A DNA stretch of 64,000 nt. It comes from Adiantum capillus-veneris (lineage: Eukaryota; Streptophyta; Polypodiopsida; Polypodiales; Pteridaceae). Position numbers and translations under genes: made by a program. The stretch is taken from positions 97,622,036 to 97,686,035 of the forward strand of contig CM043947.1 of the NCBI GenBank assembly GCA_014529385.2. Reading direction: 5' to 3'. Positions 23,038-34,433 of this stretch are shown here, one piece after another. Position 1 is the stretch's first letter, and the number at the start of each line of letters is the position of its first letter. The notes under the pieces are model-generated. The model had not been told where the DNA came from. It saw only the letters and a program-made list of their open reading frames with translations, and did not search any database.

Positions 23038-23894
23038 CGCTTCTGTAAACAATTGGATTGGGAGGGGGGAAAGAGAGTGGGTGATATGGTTGTCAAAAAG
23101 TGAGAGAGATAGAAAGAGAATCTCTTGTTTGTTGACATCAATTCGTTCAAGGGAAGCCACGGAGAATAGGTTGCGGGCCGCCGCCCTGGGCATCCCAGGG
23201 CCAATTACGAGCAAATACATTGGAATGCCAATCAGGGGGATAATCAACAGCATGCAGTTCTACCTCCATTATTTCATGGATACCCCATCATACAGCTTGT
23301 TTAAAATGTCCAGTGTTTCTGGTCTCATGCATGGCCTCAGAAGAAGAAGGAGCTGAAGCGATGGCATGGGTGCAAAATTCCATACCCTGCAGTCAAGATT
23401 GGGCGACGACGCATCATCATGGCATGCTTCACAGAACATCAACAGGCCTCCCGGTGAGAGGAGTGTGGCTTTATCTTAGGGTTGTGCATGCAAGCAACAA
23501 CCAGTAGTTGTCACTCATGTCGATGTGACTGGAGCTCCATGCACTTGTTGTTGTGGGTAGATTCACTACTGCTAGTAGCACTGCACTACGAATAGTCCAG
23601 CTCGGCCTTCGATGAGGTCCATTCACTCACAAACTGAAGTGAAAAGCAAAGGTGGCGCATGCAAAGTATGTGATGGAGCGAGAGAGATGACTGGTTGATT
23701 TGCAGCCATTCGTAGAAACACTAACGACCGTAATGCAGATTCTTGCATGGTGGCTGGTGAGGGGTGCTAAGAAAAGGTGAGGTTGGTTGGCAGCGCGTGT
23801 ATGTAAGAGAGAGAGATGGTGGCGCAAAGAGAGAGAGAGAGATGTAGCTTTAAAAAAAACACTGCGCCGCAAAGTTTACAACAAATGGATTGGG

Positions 23895-24700
23895 TTTTGG
23901 TATCTGATGATTATTACAACAGTATTTATGTGATGGGACTTGACATTATGAGATTAATGATGAGTATGACCAATGATATCCTGATTCATCAGGGTATGAC
24001 ATATACTGCTCATTCTAGTGGTATGGGACACTAGAATAGGTAGTATGTGGATGACGGTAGGCATAAGCTCATGTTTTTTTAGTTTCATAAATTTTTCTTT
24101 TATTTTGTGATTTTTTTTTACACAACATACTAATCGTTGTTTTTGACAAGTATTGTTTGCATATTTTTATCTTCGCAACTGAGGACAGTTGCTTTCCAAC
24201 AGAGAGGTATGTTATGGAATTGATATTTTATTATTCATTGCAAATGTGACAGGTGGAAAAGACTGGGACCAAGCTAGGCCTATGCGAATGAAAGTATATA
24301 CATTGTACATTTTATTATTCAAGTGCTCTTTTATGAGCTTTGGCCATTTATGACCGGCCGGCCATTTTGTAACCAATTTGACCATTCAAGAAATCTATAT
24401 AACAAATACGTGCAAGAGGGAAATGGTCACTCTTGCACAGGGGGAGATTGCACCCAGTGTTTGCGTTTCTCTTCTCATGTCTCCTCTCTTCTCTCTCGCC
24501 GTGCCGGCGTAGCACTTCGTTCTAGGAGGTGCGCCTACACGTGCTCTCTCAATCTGTCTGGCTCTCTGTCTCTCTCTGTTCGTGTATCTTGCGATCATGC
24601 GACCACGTGATTGTGCCAGGTATGTCGATTAGCATGTTTTATATTATTTATTGTGTTATATCCGGTATTTTGCAGGGCAGCCACGCTCCCGTTTGTAGCA
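23895..24700. repeat. Right terminal inverted repeat
   Basis: Reverse complement of the left repeat. The outermost sequence, CGCTCCCG followed by TTTGTAGCA, differs from the left end only at two bases. Confidence 0.85.
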
Positions 24701-24705
24701 AAAGT

Positions 24706-25297
24706 GATCTCTTTTTGTTGCCTCATTTAGTGGACGGTAATCCACACACACCCTCCACTTGCCGTTTTTCTTGGGAGTGACAACAACGGGAGAGACCCAC
24801 TCTGAATTCTCCACTGTATAAATGAAACCTGCTGCTAGAAGCTTTCTTACCTTCTTGAGTAAAGCCTGCTCCTTGATGACTCCTAACCTTCGTAGCTTTT
24901 GAGCCTTAGGTGTGGCCTCTGACTTCAACTCAATCTTGTGTTGCACAACATCTACTCCCCGCACATCAGTGTAGTCTTTAGAAAAAAACCTAGGAAATTT
25001 CCTTAACACACATTTGAACTCCTCTCTTTCGTCCTTTGTAAGTGTTGTAGACAACATATCTTCTAACATTCCTTCATCTTCTACATTTTGGTTCTCTTGG
25101 GAACCAACCTCTTCCAAACCTGGGCAAGAGGTCTCTTGGTTGTTTGTCTTAAACCTTACCCCCATGACTTTGATGGAAGAATCCTCTTCAGTAATGCTGC
25201 CGCTACTTTCTTCTTCTGAAGTGCTATCAGTCCAACCTTCCTCCGTCTCACTTTGTGATGATTCTTCATGCAGCTCCTCTTGGCGTTCCTCCTTCAT
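24706..25297 (-). pseudogene. Tat RT N-terminal part
   Basis: The first part of the 213-codon frame is acidic linker (EEGWTDSTSEEESSGS). The RT domain starts at about residue 90, with LRRLGVIKEQALLKKVRKLL, AAGFIYTVENSEWVSPVVVT, PKKNGKWRVCVDYRPLNEAT and KRDHF. The reading then runs into the inverted-repeat element at 24,700, whose sequence supplies the last ~14 residues of the open frame. RT continues at 20,432. Confidence 0.9.
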
Positions 25298-25357
25298 GTC
25301 AAAGACAACCTTCGTATGATTGTCATTCTTGAAAATTATTTTTCCACTCTCCCAATC

Positions 25358-25681
25358 CTACAAAGCTCGCATTTTCATTAGCCATGGTCTTCTTAGGATA
25401 AATGGATAACCATTTCCTTTGGTAGACATAACATAGAAATCCACTGCCTTCTTAATGCCAAAGGACTCCACAAAAACATTTTTACAGATGCCTACGCACC
25501 TAGCCTTTCTATTGTTTGTCATTTTTACTTTGATTTCAGGTTTCTCATGGATGTGCATGCCTAGTCTTTGCATGAGTCCCTTTGTCATGATACACATTTG
25601 TGCACCCCCATCCACTAGACCTTTCCTGACCAATCTTCCTTTGATGTAACAATCTAGCACATGTGTAATATCCTCATTCAT
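25358..25681 (-). pseudogene. Tat aspartic protease
   Basis: A 107-codon frame with the retropepsin core GLVDGGAQMCIMTKGLMQRL. The active-site triad reads DGG rather than D(T/S)G; DGG is seen in plant Tat/Athila proteases. PFILRRPWLMKMRAL near the end matches the ILGRPWL motif. It lies between Gag and RT as expected. It is separated from both by stops or frame changes. Confidence 0.8.
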
Positions 25682-25748
25682 TTCATCTTGTGCAAATTTA
25701 CAACAGGCACACTCTCTTTTACCTTTCTCCTGGTGCTAACAACTTTCG

Positions 25749-26978
25749 TTAAATCTCTCCTAACTTGTGGGCATAATGCAAGAATTGAGGCCATGAGATA
25801 TCAGGACCCTTACCTCTCATGTTTTCCAACAAATTGTATGGAGCCATACCAAGAATGAAGTCTTGGAGATTGATACGACATCGAGTCCTCTTAGCTTCCT
25901 TGGTCTCCTTTGCCTTCTTGCCTCGTCCATGGTCACTATGTGATGTGACTCCTTCTTTCTCTTTACCTTTTCCACAGACACGCTTAATGCCATTTTCTTC
26001 CATGTCAACCTCATTTGCTTTTGTCACCTCTACCACATGCACATTTGGATCTGGCAAAGGCGGAACTCCTTCTACCCCTTGTGGAGGTGGTCTTGGTCCA
26101 TTTGGCCTTTGTAGAAACCTTGGTTGTTGACCAGTTCCTTCACCTGCATTCATCACTGGGTAATTCAAATTAGGTCTCCCTGGCTCCCCACGGGGCCAAG
26201 GAAAATTTTACATCCCATGTCCAGAATCTCCGCAATTCCAACATTGCAAGACTCTCCTAGGTTGTGGCTCTCTCTCCTTGGCTTTCTTTGTTTGTCCCTT
26301 TGGACCTACAGCTTGTGCAAGGTGAATTGACAAGCTCCTTAAAGATTCATTTAACTTCTCAATCACTTCTGTCGTTACCTCAAAAATCTCCCTAGATGTC
26401 GATTCTTGTGACCTACCTTTGGGTCCAAGACCTTCTATTGGAACCTCTCCCCTTAGGCACTTGAGTATTCTATACTTACCAACAGTCCTAGTTTCAGTTG
26501 CATCATAGGTAGCAAGTGCATCCGCCTCCACCTTTACCTTAAGATCAAGGAAGAGTCCACTTATAAACCTCTCCTTCTTTAGAAATTATGCACCATCACC
26601 ACAGTTAGCAACATTTTGAATCCATAGAGCTCAAAGATGTAGAAACTCTTGCGTGTACAAGTAGTAGTCATCTAAGTATTTTTGCTTATGAGAAACAATG
26701 TCTTGCCATAGTTTTTGAGTGTTTTGGGGATCAAAGAAGTATCACTTGAAACTATTTACAATTTCTGTGTAATCCCCCTTCACTTTCTCAGGCAAAGAGT
26801 CAAACCAAATGCTAGCATCTTTTCTAAGGACCACCTCAAACATTTCTACACGTTCTTGATCAATTACTATACTCTTGATACGGCAAGACATCTTGAATTT
26901 TGCTAAAAATAATTCTGCATCCTCTCTCGGCTCTCCAAAGAAAAGAGGATATCCAGACATTTGGCGTTGGGCCTCCAT
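25749..26978 (-). pseudogene. Tat Gag, fragmented
   Basis: Three frames cover Gag. 26,742-26,978 begins MEAQRQMSGYPLFFGEPRED and continues with a retrotransposon Gag core (ASIWFDSLPEKVKGDY). 26,208-26,531 encodes the end of the capsid region and the first half of a zinc knuckle (LQCWNCGDSGHGM). 25,749-26,168 is a proline-rich and basic linker toward the protease. Stops lie between them (for example near 26,600 and 26,205). The start codon at 26,978 lies about 580 bp from the primer site. Confidence 0.8.
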
Positions 26979-27562
26979 TGAATCAATTTCAAAGTGACAA
27001 CACGTTTTTGTTTTTCTTACTTAAAAATATTTACACAATAATGTTTTCTAAATTGCAATCTGTTCTACAAAAAAAAAAATTTGCACATCAAATGATCTAT
27101 GATAATCAACAAGAGGCAGGATGACAGGGTTTGGTGATACAAGAATTTCTCCTAGCTACTCTTTGGGCATCAAACATGAACACCATACATTGTTGAAAAT
27201 GGATCTTCCTACTAATTGCAACGTTTATTCTAATGTCTAGAGTGAAATGGAAGGGGAAAACCTCTATTCGTGGGTCATTATACATGGTCTATGCATGAAC
27301 TAATGCTTAAAACAAAACAAAATTAAAGACGTCCAAACTAAGGCCGTACCTAATGAGAGGCAAAATAAAGGGATTTACTGATGTGTTTATCTCAGCCAGC
27401 CTAAGAGGGACCAAAATTCTACGAATTACTCATTGAAATTGCAACTTAGTACTAACAATTATGTGCACCTTTTGCCTTGTAATGGGAATGAAAGGATCAT
27501 ACCAATTCTCATGATTCATGCAAACTACTTGACTATGCTAAAGGTTGAACCACACAAGCTGT
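26979..27562 (-). other. Leader between primer site and Tat Gag
   Basis: Non-coding, with no gene or strong repeat. This is the expected position of the 5' untranslated leader and packaging signal of the Tat element. Confidence 0.5.
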
Positions 27563-27579
27563 CCTCCATGGGGGCACCA
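27563..27579 (-). other. Primer binding site of the Tat element
   Basis: The minus strand reads TGGTGCCCCCATGGAGG three bases after the 5' LTR. It begins with the TGG that pairs with the tRNA CCA end. I cannot assign the tRNA. Confidence 0.65.
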
Positions 27580-27582
27580 ATT

Positions 27583-27754
27583 TGAGGTGGTCCGGGGTGG
27601 GCAACAAGAAGATTTGCCTCTAAGCACCCTTCTAGGCTCCCGTGCTGCTCAATTGGGTTGGGGTTGGAAAAAAAAACAAACACACATACAAACCCGCAAT
27701 CTAACCCTACACAAATTTGGGGCACCACCTAGTTTTGGATGCGAGCTAGGACGC

Positions 27755-27796
<42 letters not shown>

Positions 27797-30171
27797 TACT
27801 CAGGGTAATTTGAAATGTACCCACAGTGACCAGGCAAACACAAATATATATGTAAGAAGGAGAGAGAAGGGGGAAGGGATGCTTGTTGCACTAATACCTT
27901 CTTACAAATCTGTCATGACCAATCAAAGTGAGATTAGTATTTTTTCAACATAGCTTGAGTAAATTACACCACAATACATCACAAGAAAATACACCCCAAT
28001 CAGTGTCTTAAGCCCAGGGGAGTCTATCCACCCTATTTCCCTCTTACAGTATATGTGGGATTTATGGCTAAATTGATAACAACACTGGGAGACAAGCTAT
28101 CAAGAACTTAAATAAAACACCAGGACACTTACACATCATTGTTGTCCATGACTTCACATTGGAAGAGAGACAAAGTATCCATGCTTAGTCCAAATCCACC
28201 CTCCTTGATTCAGCAAATGTTGGGCTTACACTAGTAGGAGAAATGATAGATTTCCTACTCTCAATTGAATGATCACTCTCTCTTACAATGGCATAGATCT
28301 CCCTTGCGAAGCACCCCTAATCCAATGCATATATATGAATAATCCAGTGAGATTCCACTCAAGAGATCCTTCTCAAGAGGTTGAGCTTGGCTTCTCAAGC
28401 TATAACATAGTGCTCTTGCTTATGTTTTTTTTTTTGTGCTAGCTACACCCTCCTTTTATAGCAATTTTGAGGGCTAGGGTTACTCCTCTAACCATGGTTG
28501 GGTTAGATTTTCAGCACTTTATCTAATTTCTTTTGCTTGGAATTATCAAGAAGTTGCTAGGGAAAGATGAAGAAAAGAGAGAGGAGAGAAATGGAGGTGA
28601 TAGGACTTTTCATATTAGGTTAGTGTTAGTAAATTATTAGAGTTGGTATTTTTTATTAATTTACAAATGAAATTGGATATTTAAAGTTGGAGTATCCATG
28701 TAAGATACAAATACATAAGAAAAACTCTTAAGAGGTAAGAAAAGATGGATTTCTTACAATGTTGATGCTCCGAGTGTCTTGAGTAGGGCCAATTTTGACG
28801 CTTGTTGACGGTCTACTAGCTTTGATGGTACGTTTTCTTCTCCATCTTGACCTTCCTTGGGAGCCAAGGTAATTGAAGATGATTAATCAATCACCATGAT
28901 GCTATCTTTCAAGAGAAGAAGCTGAATTTTGTGGTTTTTTTAATAGATACGGCTAATTTGGAGGAGGAAAAATGAGACTAGGTGGTCAATTTGGGACGGA
29001 AGTGTATGTAGGAGGCATGAGTTCACCATGGTTTCTCTTATTCTTCAAGGTTGAGGAGAAGGCGAGAGAGGTGGGGATGATGAGTGGAGAAGTGTGTGTG
29101 AAAGAGGAAAATGATAAAGTAGAAGAGGGAGTGTGGCTGCATAGCATGGCCAAACTGGGGTCCACCAATAAAATCATACCTCACAGCTCGTAGCTCAAAA
29201 AAATATGAAAAAATTTGAGACACAAGTTCAGCTCACGTGCTACAACTCTTGTCTTTATTACCTTTTCGAATGCTGAGAGTAAGTGACTTTAAAAATTCAC
29301 CAAAACCGTCTATTGTTTTCCACTGCAAAAAGTCCTTGTGGGGTCCTCCTTTGGATAATTCTTTTGAATGCCTCCATGAGTGACCCCTCCATAATGCGTG
29401 CATGCATGCCACATATACTTGACCTTATTTTGTAAGTCTATTATTGAAGATATTGTTGAGATCATGATATAAGTGAATAGTATAACTAAGAAAATCAAAT
29501 ATTGAGGAGTCTTGAAAATATGTACACGTCAAAATATAAATACTATAGGTGGAAAAATATAAAGGGGTCAACTTAAAAAGTAAATCTCTCTCATTATGAG
29601 GCTACCATAAAAAGATGAATATTTTTGGTGTTCTAATTTATGAGAGTAAAAGAGAATAGATATAGGAAGGAAAAATATCACAATAGTGAAAAAATATACA
29701 CATAAATAAAACTAGTTTTTTTGGATTTTTATTGGGATAGAGTTACACCAAAAATAAGAATCTTGCATGAAATTATTTCTATATGGAATAAAGAGTATGA
29801 AACTGTAAGAAAAATTATGGTAGCGGTGAGTCAATATACATAGCATAAATAATGCACATTTAGGTTGAAATATTTAAATAAATACCAAATTAATTATGTA
29901 AAAATCCTTATATTTTGTCCCTATATACAATGAAATATTTACACACAAAGAAGCCATAATATACTTTAATTTTTTTACTTATTTATTTATTTTCGCTCAA
30001 CTAGCCCAGTCACTAGCTAATTGAGGCTTTTTAAGGAGATATGGGAAAAGCCCCCTTACTCACACACGCCTATGTACAATGAAATGGTAGGGATAGCCAC
30101 AGGGTTTGGGTGATTTTGGTAGGGTGAGGTAGCTCACGATGGCAATTTGGATAGCCAAAAAATGGCTATCA
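27583..30171 (-). repeat. 5' LTR of the Tat element
   Basis: 2,589 bp, TGAGGTGG...GGCTATCA on the plus strand. It carries a GA microsatellite at 27,757-27,792, the minus-strand TATA box at 28,452-28,462, and a poly-T stretch at 28,424. It lacks both the 694-bp element and the copia insertion present in the sister LTR, and so provides both empty sites. Short open frames in it (for example 29,038-29,223) also occur in the sister and are shadows. Confidence 0.88.
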
Positions 30172-30495
30172 CTAGCAAAAAGTTACTCTTAATAAGCCGA
30201 TTAAATTAGCGTGGATACATTTTGTGTCTATTGTTTGGTTATCAATCGCACATTCAGGGGTGATTTCTTCCTTAAATGTTGCACTGTCATCTGTACAAAA
30301 GGTTGAGAGTGTTTTGGAAATGCCAACATTATATGGAGGCTACATTGCTTCCATATAATGTTGCACTTCCATAGTGATTTCTTCCTTAAATGTTGCACTG
30401 TCATCTGTACAAAAGGTTGAGAGTGTTTTGGAAATGCCAACATTATATGGAGGCTACATTGCTTATGAAATCCCACCACAAAAATAGTTGTTAGC
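30172..30495 (+). other. Unassigned insert with in-frame tandem duplication
   Basis: This 324-bp segment lies between the Tat LTR and the resumption of Penelope-like sequence; a further ~44 bp of it may be at 8,561-8,604. It contains two copies of a 91-bp sequence (30,259-30,349 and 30,373-30,463) with a period of 114 bp, exactly 38 codons. On the plus strand the repeat reads VISSLNVALSSVQKVESVLE, then MPTLYGGYIA, and the last copy ends EIPPQK-stop. It looks like the end of a coding region, but I do not recognise it. The tetra- or pentanucleotide TGAAT occurs at both outer edges and could be a target duplication. Confidence 0.45.
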
Positions 30496-31020
30496 CATGT
30501 ATGTGAATGGAAACGTTTATAAATATCAAAATATTGTTTTATTGTATTGGTGTTTAGTCTCATTTAATTATATAGTTTGTATATCAAAGGGTATTTTTAT
30601 AAAAAACACACACACCGTACTACTTCCTTGATCACTCTTTGCTAAGTGATCCTATATAATTAAATTATACTAATATCCAAGTCATGTCCTAAATACTAAT
30701 AAATATATATTCTTAGTAGGTAGAATGGATCTCCTCCCTAACCAAACTAGGTTATACCAACAATGAGAGGATACCTATGCCACTTACAACCACACAATGT
30801 ATTCTCGCATGTTTTAGGACACCTGAGTTTCATAAACGTCTTCTAGACTTTGAATCAGAGGCCGTAGCTAGTTGTTTCTTATCTATTCTAAACATTGCCT
30901 CTGTTAACAATTGGATTTCTCTTCTTCCTTCTTCTAGTAAAGACCCTTCTAGCCTTATCCCTCTATTTGAGAATTTTCTAATTAATGTTCTTTTCATTCA
31001 TACTCAAGATAGTTTTGACT
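30496..31020 (+). mobile_element. Penelope-like unit D, resumed (third exon)
   Basis: Matches the reverse complement of 63.35-63.84 kb. After an acceptor-like TTCTTAGTAG the third exon starts at 30,720 and reads VEWISSLTKLGYTNN, PLTTTQCILACFRTPEFHK, LLDFESEAVASC and SILNIASVNNWISLLPSS in plus frames with one shift. It is cut at 31,020 in the middle of the exon, where a second partial unit begins. Confidence 0.65.
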
Positions 31021-32264
31021 ATTTGTTGCCAATATCTCATAGATAGGTGTGTATTTTAGGTTCAAGCTAAGGGCATGGAATGCAATTACAAAAATATTGC
31101 TAGAATGCCTGTGTGTTCTGATCCTATCAGGATGGCAATTATCAATAGGAAATATTTGTAGAGCGTAAGAAGGAGGAACCAAACTGCTTGGTAGTTATTC
31201 ACAATACAAATGAAATAACCTTGTCTAGGAATAGACCTTTTCTTGCTCGAAAAGCCAAAATTGTTGTACATTACCCTGAATAGATAACATTGCACTAACA
31301 ATTGAGTGTGCGATGGATTTTTTATGGGATTGACAACGATAACAAGTGGCTAATGTTGCCTTGTACCTCTCTACCCACAATGCTTAATTATACAATTTGT
31401 ATATCAAAGGGGATTTTTATAATAAACACACACATTATACTACTTCCCGGATCACTCTTGGTCGAGTGATCCTGTATGATTAAATTATACTAATATCCAA
31501 GTGATGTTTGAAATACTAATAAATATTTACTCTTAGCAGGTAGAATGGATCTCCTCCCTAACCAAACTGGGTTATACCAGCAATCAGAGGATACCTATTC
31601 CACCTACAACCACACAATGTATTCTCTCGTGTTTTACGACACCTGAGTTTCATAAACGTCTTCTAGACTTTGAATCGGATGCTATAGCTAGTGGTTCCTT
31701 ATCTATTCTAAACATTTCCTCTGTTAACAATTGTATTTCCCTTCTTGCTTCTTCTAGGAAAGACCCTTCTAACCTTCTCTCTCTATTTGAGAATTTCTAA
31801 TTAATGTTCCTTTCATTCATACTCAAGATAGTTTGACTTGGACTTTTATTTTTCATCCCTTCCTACTATTGTAAACAAATTGCATTTTATTAATAACATC
31901 CCTATCTTGCCTTTAGAAATAAGACAAGCTGAAAATGTGATCAACCCTCTTTTAGACTTTGATCTCCTTGATCCACAAGAGCAAGAAGCCCTCTGAGCCC
32001 TTGCTAGCACTCCATCTTCATCTAACCCGGAAAAATCTATTTCACATATCTTCTCTAGCATTGTTCCTCTTGTTCCCCCCAGACAAGTGGAGTTGGATTC
32101 TATCCGACTAGACAATCAACTTTGGATTTTTGAGCTTATCAACCACTGTGCTCCTTTTTGGATCAGCTCTTTGCCCCTTCTGTGTAGTATTCCAGTTGAA
32201 GTTGTGGAGGAGTGTGAAACCACAACATTACAAGCTAAACATCTCTTATCCTCTGATCTCTTAT
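31021..32264 (+). mobile_element. Penelope-like unit E, partial (second and third exons)
   Basis: Matches the reverse complement of 55.3-56.57 kb. The second exon starts at 31,060 after TATTTTAG (VQAKGMECNYKN, LSRNRPFLARKAKIVVHYPE, one frameshift). The third starts at 31,540 after CTCTTAGCAG (VEWISSLTKLGYTSNQ) and runs to about 32,264. Later parts read ILPLEIRQAENVINPLLDF, SSNPEKSISHIFSSIVPLVP and LCSIPVEVVEECETTTLQAK, in shifted frames. Like unit B it lacks the ~200 bp between the exons that unit C has. It ends at a GT-rich tract. Confidence 0.65.
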
Positions 32265-32375
32265 CCCCATGTGTGCGTATGTGCACAAGTGCGCACCTGT
32301 GCATGTGCACGTGCGTGTGTGTGCATGTGTACGTTTGCTAGTGTGCGCGTCTGCATGTGTGTGTGTTTATGATGT
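32265..32375. repeat. GT-rich microsatellite at the inversion point
   Basis: A degenerate GTGTGC/GTGCAC tract that joins the 5' side of unit E (plus strand) to the 3' end of unit A (minus strand). Repeat orientation flips across it. Confidence 0.85.
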
Positions 32376-34430
32376 ATATCCCTTCAATAAAGAACCATAT
32401 ACCAATTATTGACATAGATATCAATATATAAGTTTATATCCTTGAAATAGACAATGTTGTTGAACAAGAGTATTCAAGAAATGGACGAAAAGAAACTTTT
32501 ATTTAGTTTATGATACAAGCAAGCTTTTTTGTAGGAGACTGAACGAGGTCCTAGATCATGAGAGAATAGACCTATACCTACCACCATCCAACACAAATAT
32601 CAAGTTAGAACTCGGGCTATCCTTGATGGGAAGAGAGGTAACCAAGGAGTCTATTCTGCTTGTTATAGTTGTCACATAGCCCTACACTCACTCACTCTCC
32701 CTATATACATTAGGGGTAGACTTTTCTCCTTGCGGTAGGGTAATACCCTCTTAATTATGTTTTTTGTGGATTTATAATGATATAATTGTTTACATCCAAT
32801 GGGGAAATCACGTATAGCAGAGGGGCGAAGTTTTCCAGATGTAAGTATTTAAATCGTTTTTCCTTGTTGTCAACCTATTTTTATCTCCATTGGTTTTTCC
32901 TCTAGTCTAGTTTGAGCAACCTCCTGTGTGTGCATGTACTGATGTATCATTTTTAGTTACACTGTGTTGGTAAAAAAGCTTTTATTGAACAAGACTAATA
33001 CAGTTTGTGGGTCTAGGCTAGGTATGTCCAAAATTAATTATTACTTCAAGGAGTAGGTAAATCCACATGGTTACAGACTGTCCTATTATAAGGGTATATG
33101 ATGCTGCATAGTTTTTTATAATAGAGAGTGTTGACACCGATATCCATAAGACAATTTTTTAAGTGGGTGACTTGGTATTGTTCCCCGACGTTGGTGTTCA
33201 TCTATTAGCCGTTATGTGTATGTGAGTATGCTTTATTCAGTGCCTCTAATATGTTATGATAGTATTCCTATAAAATAGAGACCGATGTAAGATCCACTTA
33301 GGTGGATTATTGTGTATGGTTGTACCTCAGGAACAATTAGTTCTGTGTAACCAACTTAAGAAGGATAGAAAAAAAATACCGCACGTTAATGTTTTATTAT
33401 GTATACTGAGTATGTAAGTATTAGTCCTCTCTATATAAAATTAGTATTCCTCAAGTCAAAAAAGAAGAACCTTTATTCAAAAACTAGTTTTTACTTCTTA
33501 GGTATATAAAAAATTCTATGTATAGATGCCTCCAGTTATTTAATCAAATCAGTCAAAAAACCACCTTTAGTCGTTTACACTTTTTCTATTAACAATTGCT
33601 AATTAAACCTGGTTGTTAGTCGCCATGAATATCATTGGTTTGTTGTATCTACGCATCGGGTTGTTGCCTTGGGTGGCTTTGAATGTGTAGGGGTATCTTT
33701 CCTTGATACTGCAATTGCTCTCCAGTGAGTGGTTAATCTCCGGTGTGTGGGATTGTGTTAGGATTACTGCTTGGAGATGCACAGATAGTGATGGTGGTTG
33801 CTGTGGGCAGATTGTATGTGCATTTAGAGGAGTATAAATAACATTCCAAGATCTTAGTGTTGCTATGACAGGTGCTGAGAGCTGAGTGCTTAGTAGTATT
33901 GCAGCGAAAAAGGGGCTTATAATTGCGCACTAGTTGTGTGCATGGCTTGTGTGTGCGTGTGCAACTGCCGCAGTAGTTGAGAGTGCCATGAGTGCAAAAA
34001 CCTTGCAATAGTACTCTTTGTTCTCAAGTTTTTATACAATTTTTGAGTGTTAAATATAGTAGTATCCCCGTAAGGTAGCCCATTCACTGCATTAAGGGTA
34101 GTCAAGCAAGGTAGCCCATTCGGTGCATTAAGGGTAGTCAACATGTCCGGAGCGCACATGCCTGTAACATTTTGTTTTTTGGAGGGTTGCATCCACTCCA
34201 TTTTTTATTAAGTTAGTCATCCATTTGGTGTGTTAAATTTAGTCAAACATGCGTTTAGTCTTAATGAGCACCAATGCATTTTTAATTTCTTTATGTGGAG
34301 GATTGCATCCATCCCTTTAAGTTTTTAAGCTAAGTGAATCCTATCCAATGTGAAGTGGTATTAATCACACGTTGTTTGATTAACACCTCACTTAGTGTGT
34401 TTATGGATCCCTGACAAGACTAAGATTGAT
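32376..34430 (-). other. 3' region of unit A, probably untranslated
   Basis: About 2 kb repeated as 50,578-52,570 and 58,209-60,290. It contains no recognised domain. A 91-codon minus-strand frame at 33,733-34,008 (MQGFCTHGTLNYCGSC) stays open in unit C (59,578-59,853) but not cleanly in unit B. The section GGTAGCCCATTCGGTGCATT recurs two to three times near 34,070-34,150. Confidence 0.5.
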
Positions 34431-34433
34431 AAT

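Larger units (their letters stand above)
20428..24705. mobile_element. 4.27-kb DNA element with ~0.8-kb terminal inverted repeats
   Basis: The element (20,433-24,700) interrupts the Tat RT codons between DHF and PLPFQ. It begins TGCTACAGCCGGGAGCG and ends CGCTCCCGTTTGTAGCA, flanked by the 5-bp duplication AAAGT (20,428-20,432 and 24,701-24,705). The inverted repeats run ~800 bp. They share ATTTGTTATATAGATTTC, the CCGGCCGGTCATAAATGG core and CATACCACTAGAAT. The ~2.65-kb interior has no recognisable transposase. TG...CA ends with a 5-bp duplication are LTR-like, but the repeats are inverted and there is no primer site, so I leave the superfamily open; long-repeat Mutator or foldback types usually give 9 bp. 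Confidence 0.85.
8605..30171 (-). mobile_element. Tat-lineage Ty3/gypsy LTR retrotransposon with nested insertions
   Basis: Two copies of a long sequence flank a gypsy gag-pol on the minus strand. The 5' LTR is 27,583-30,171 and the 3' LTR is 8,605-17,392, interrupted by a copia element and a small DNA element. LTR ends are TGA...ATCA. The primer site (27,563-27,579, minus strand TGGTGCCCCCATGG) is 3 nt from the 5' LTR, and the polypurine tract (17,393-17,408, minus strand GGGGGAGGGCTAA) abuts the 3' LTR. Domain order is gag with zinc knuckle, protease, RT, RNase H, second RNase H, integrase, typical of the plant Tat lineage. Many stops and a 4.27-kb insertion in RT make it defective. I could not find a clean target duplication. 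Confidence 0.85.

Noticed and set aside
20433-24700. Two LTRs in inverted orientation instead of terminal inverted repeats
   Set aside because: TG...CA ends and a 5-bp duplication are LTR-like, but the inner ends of the repeats are not sharp, there is no primer site or polypurine tract next to them, and no retrotransposon coding lies between.
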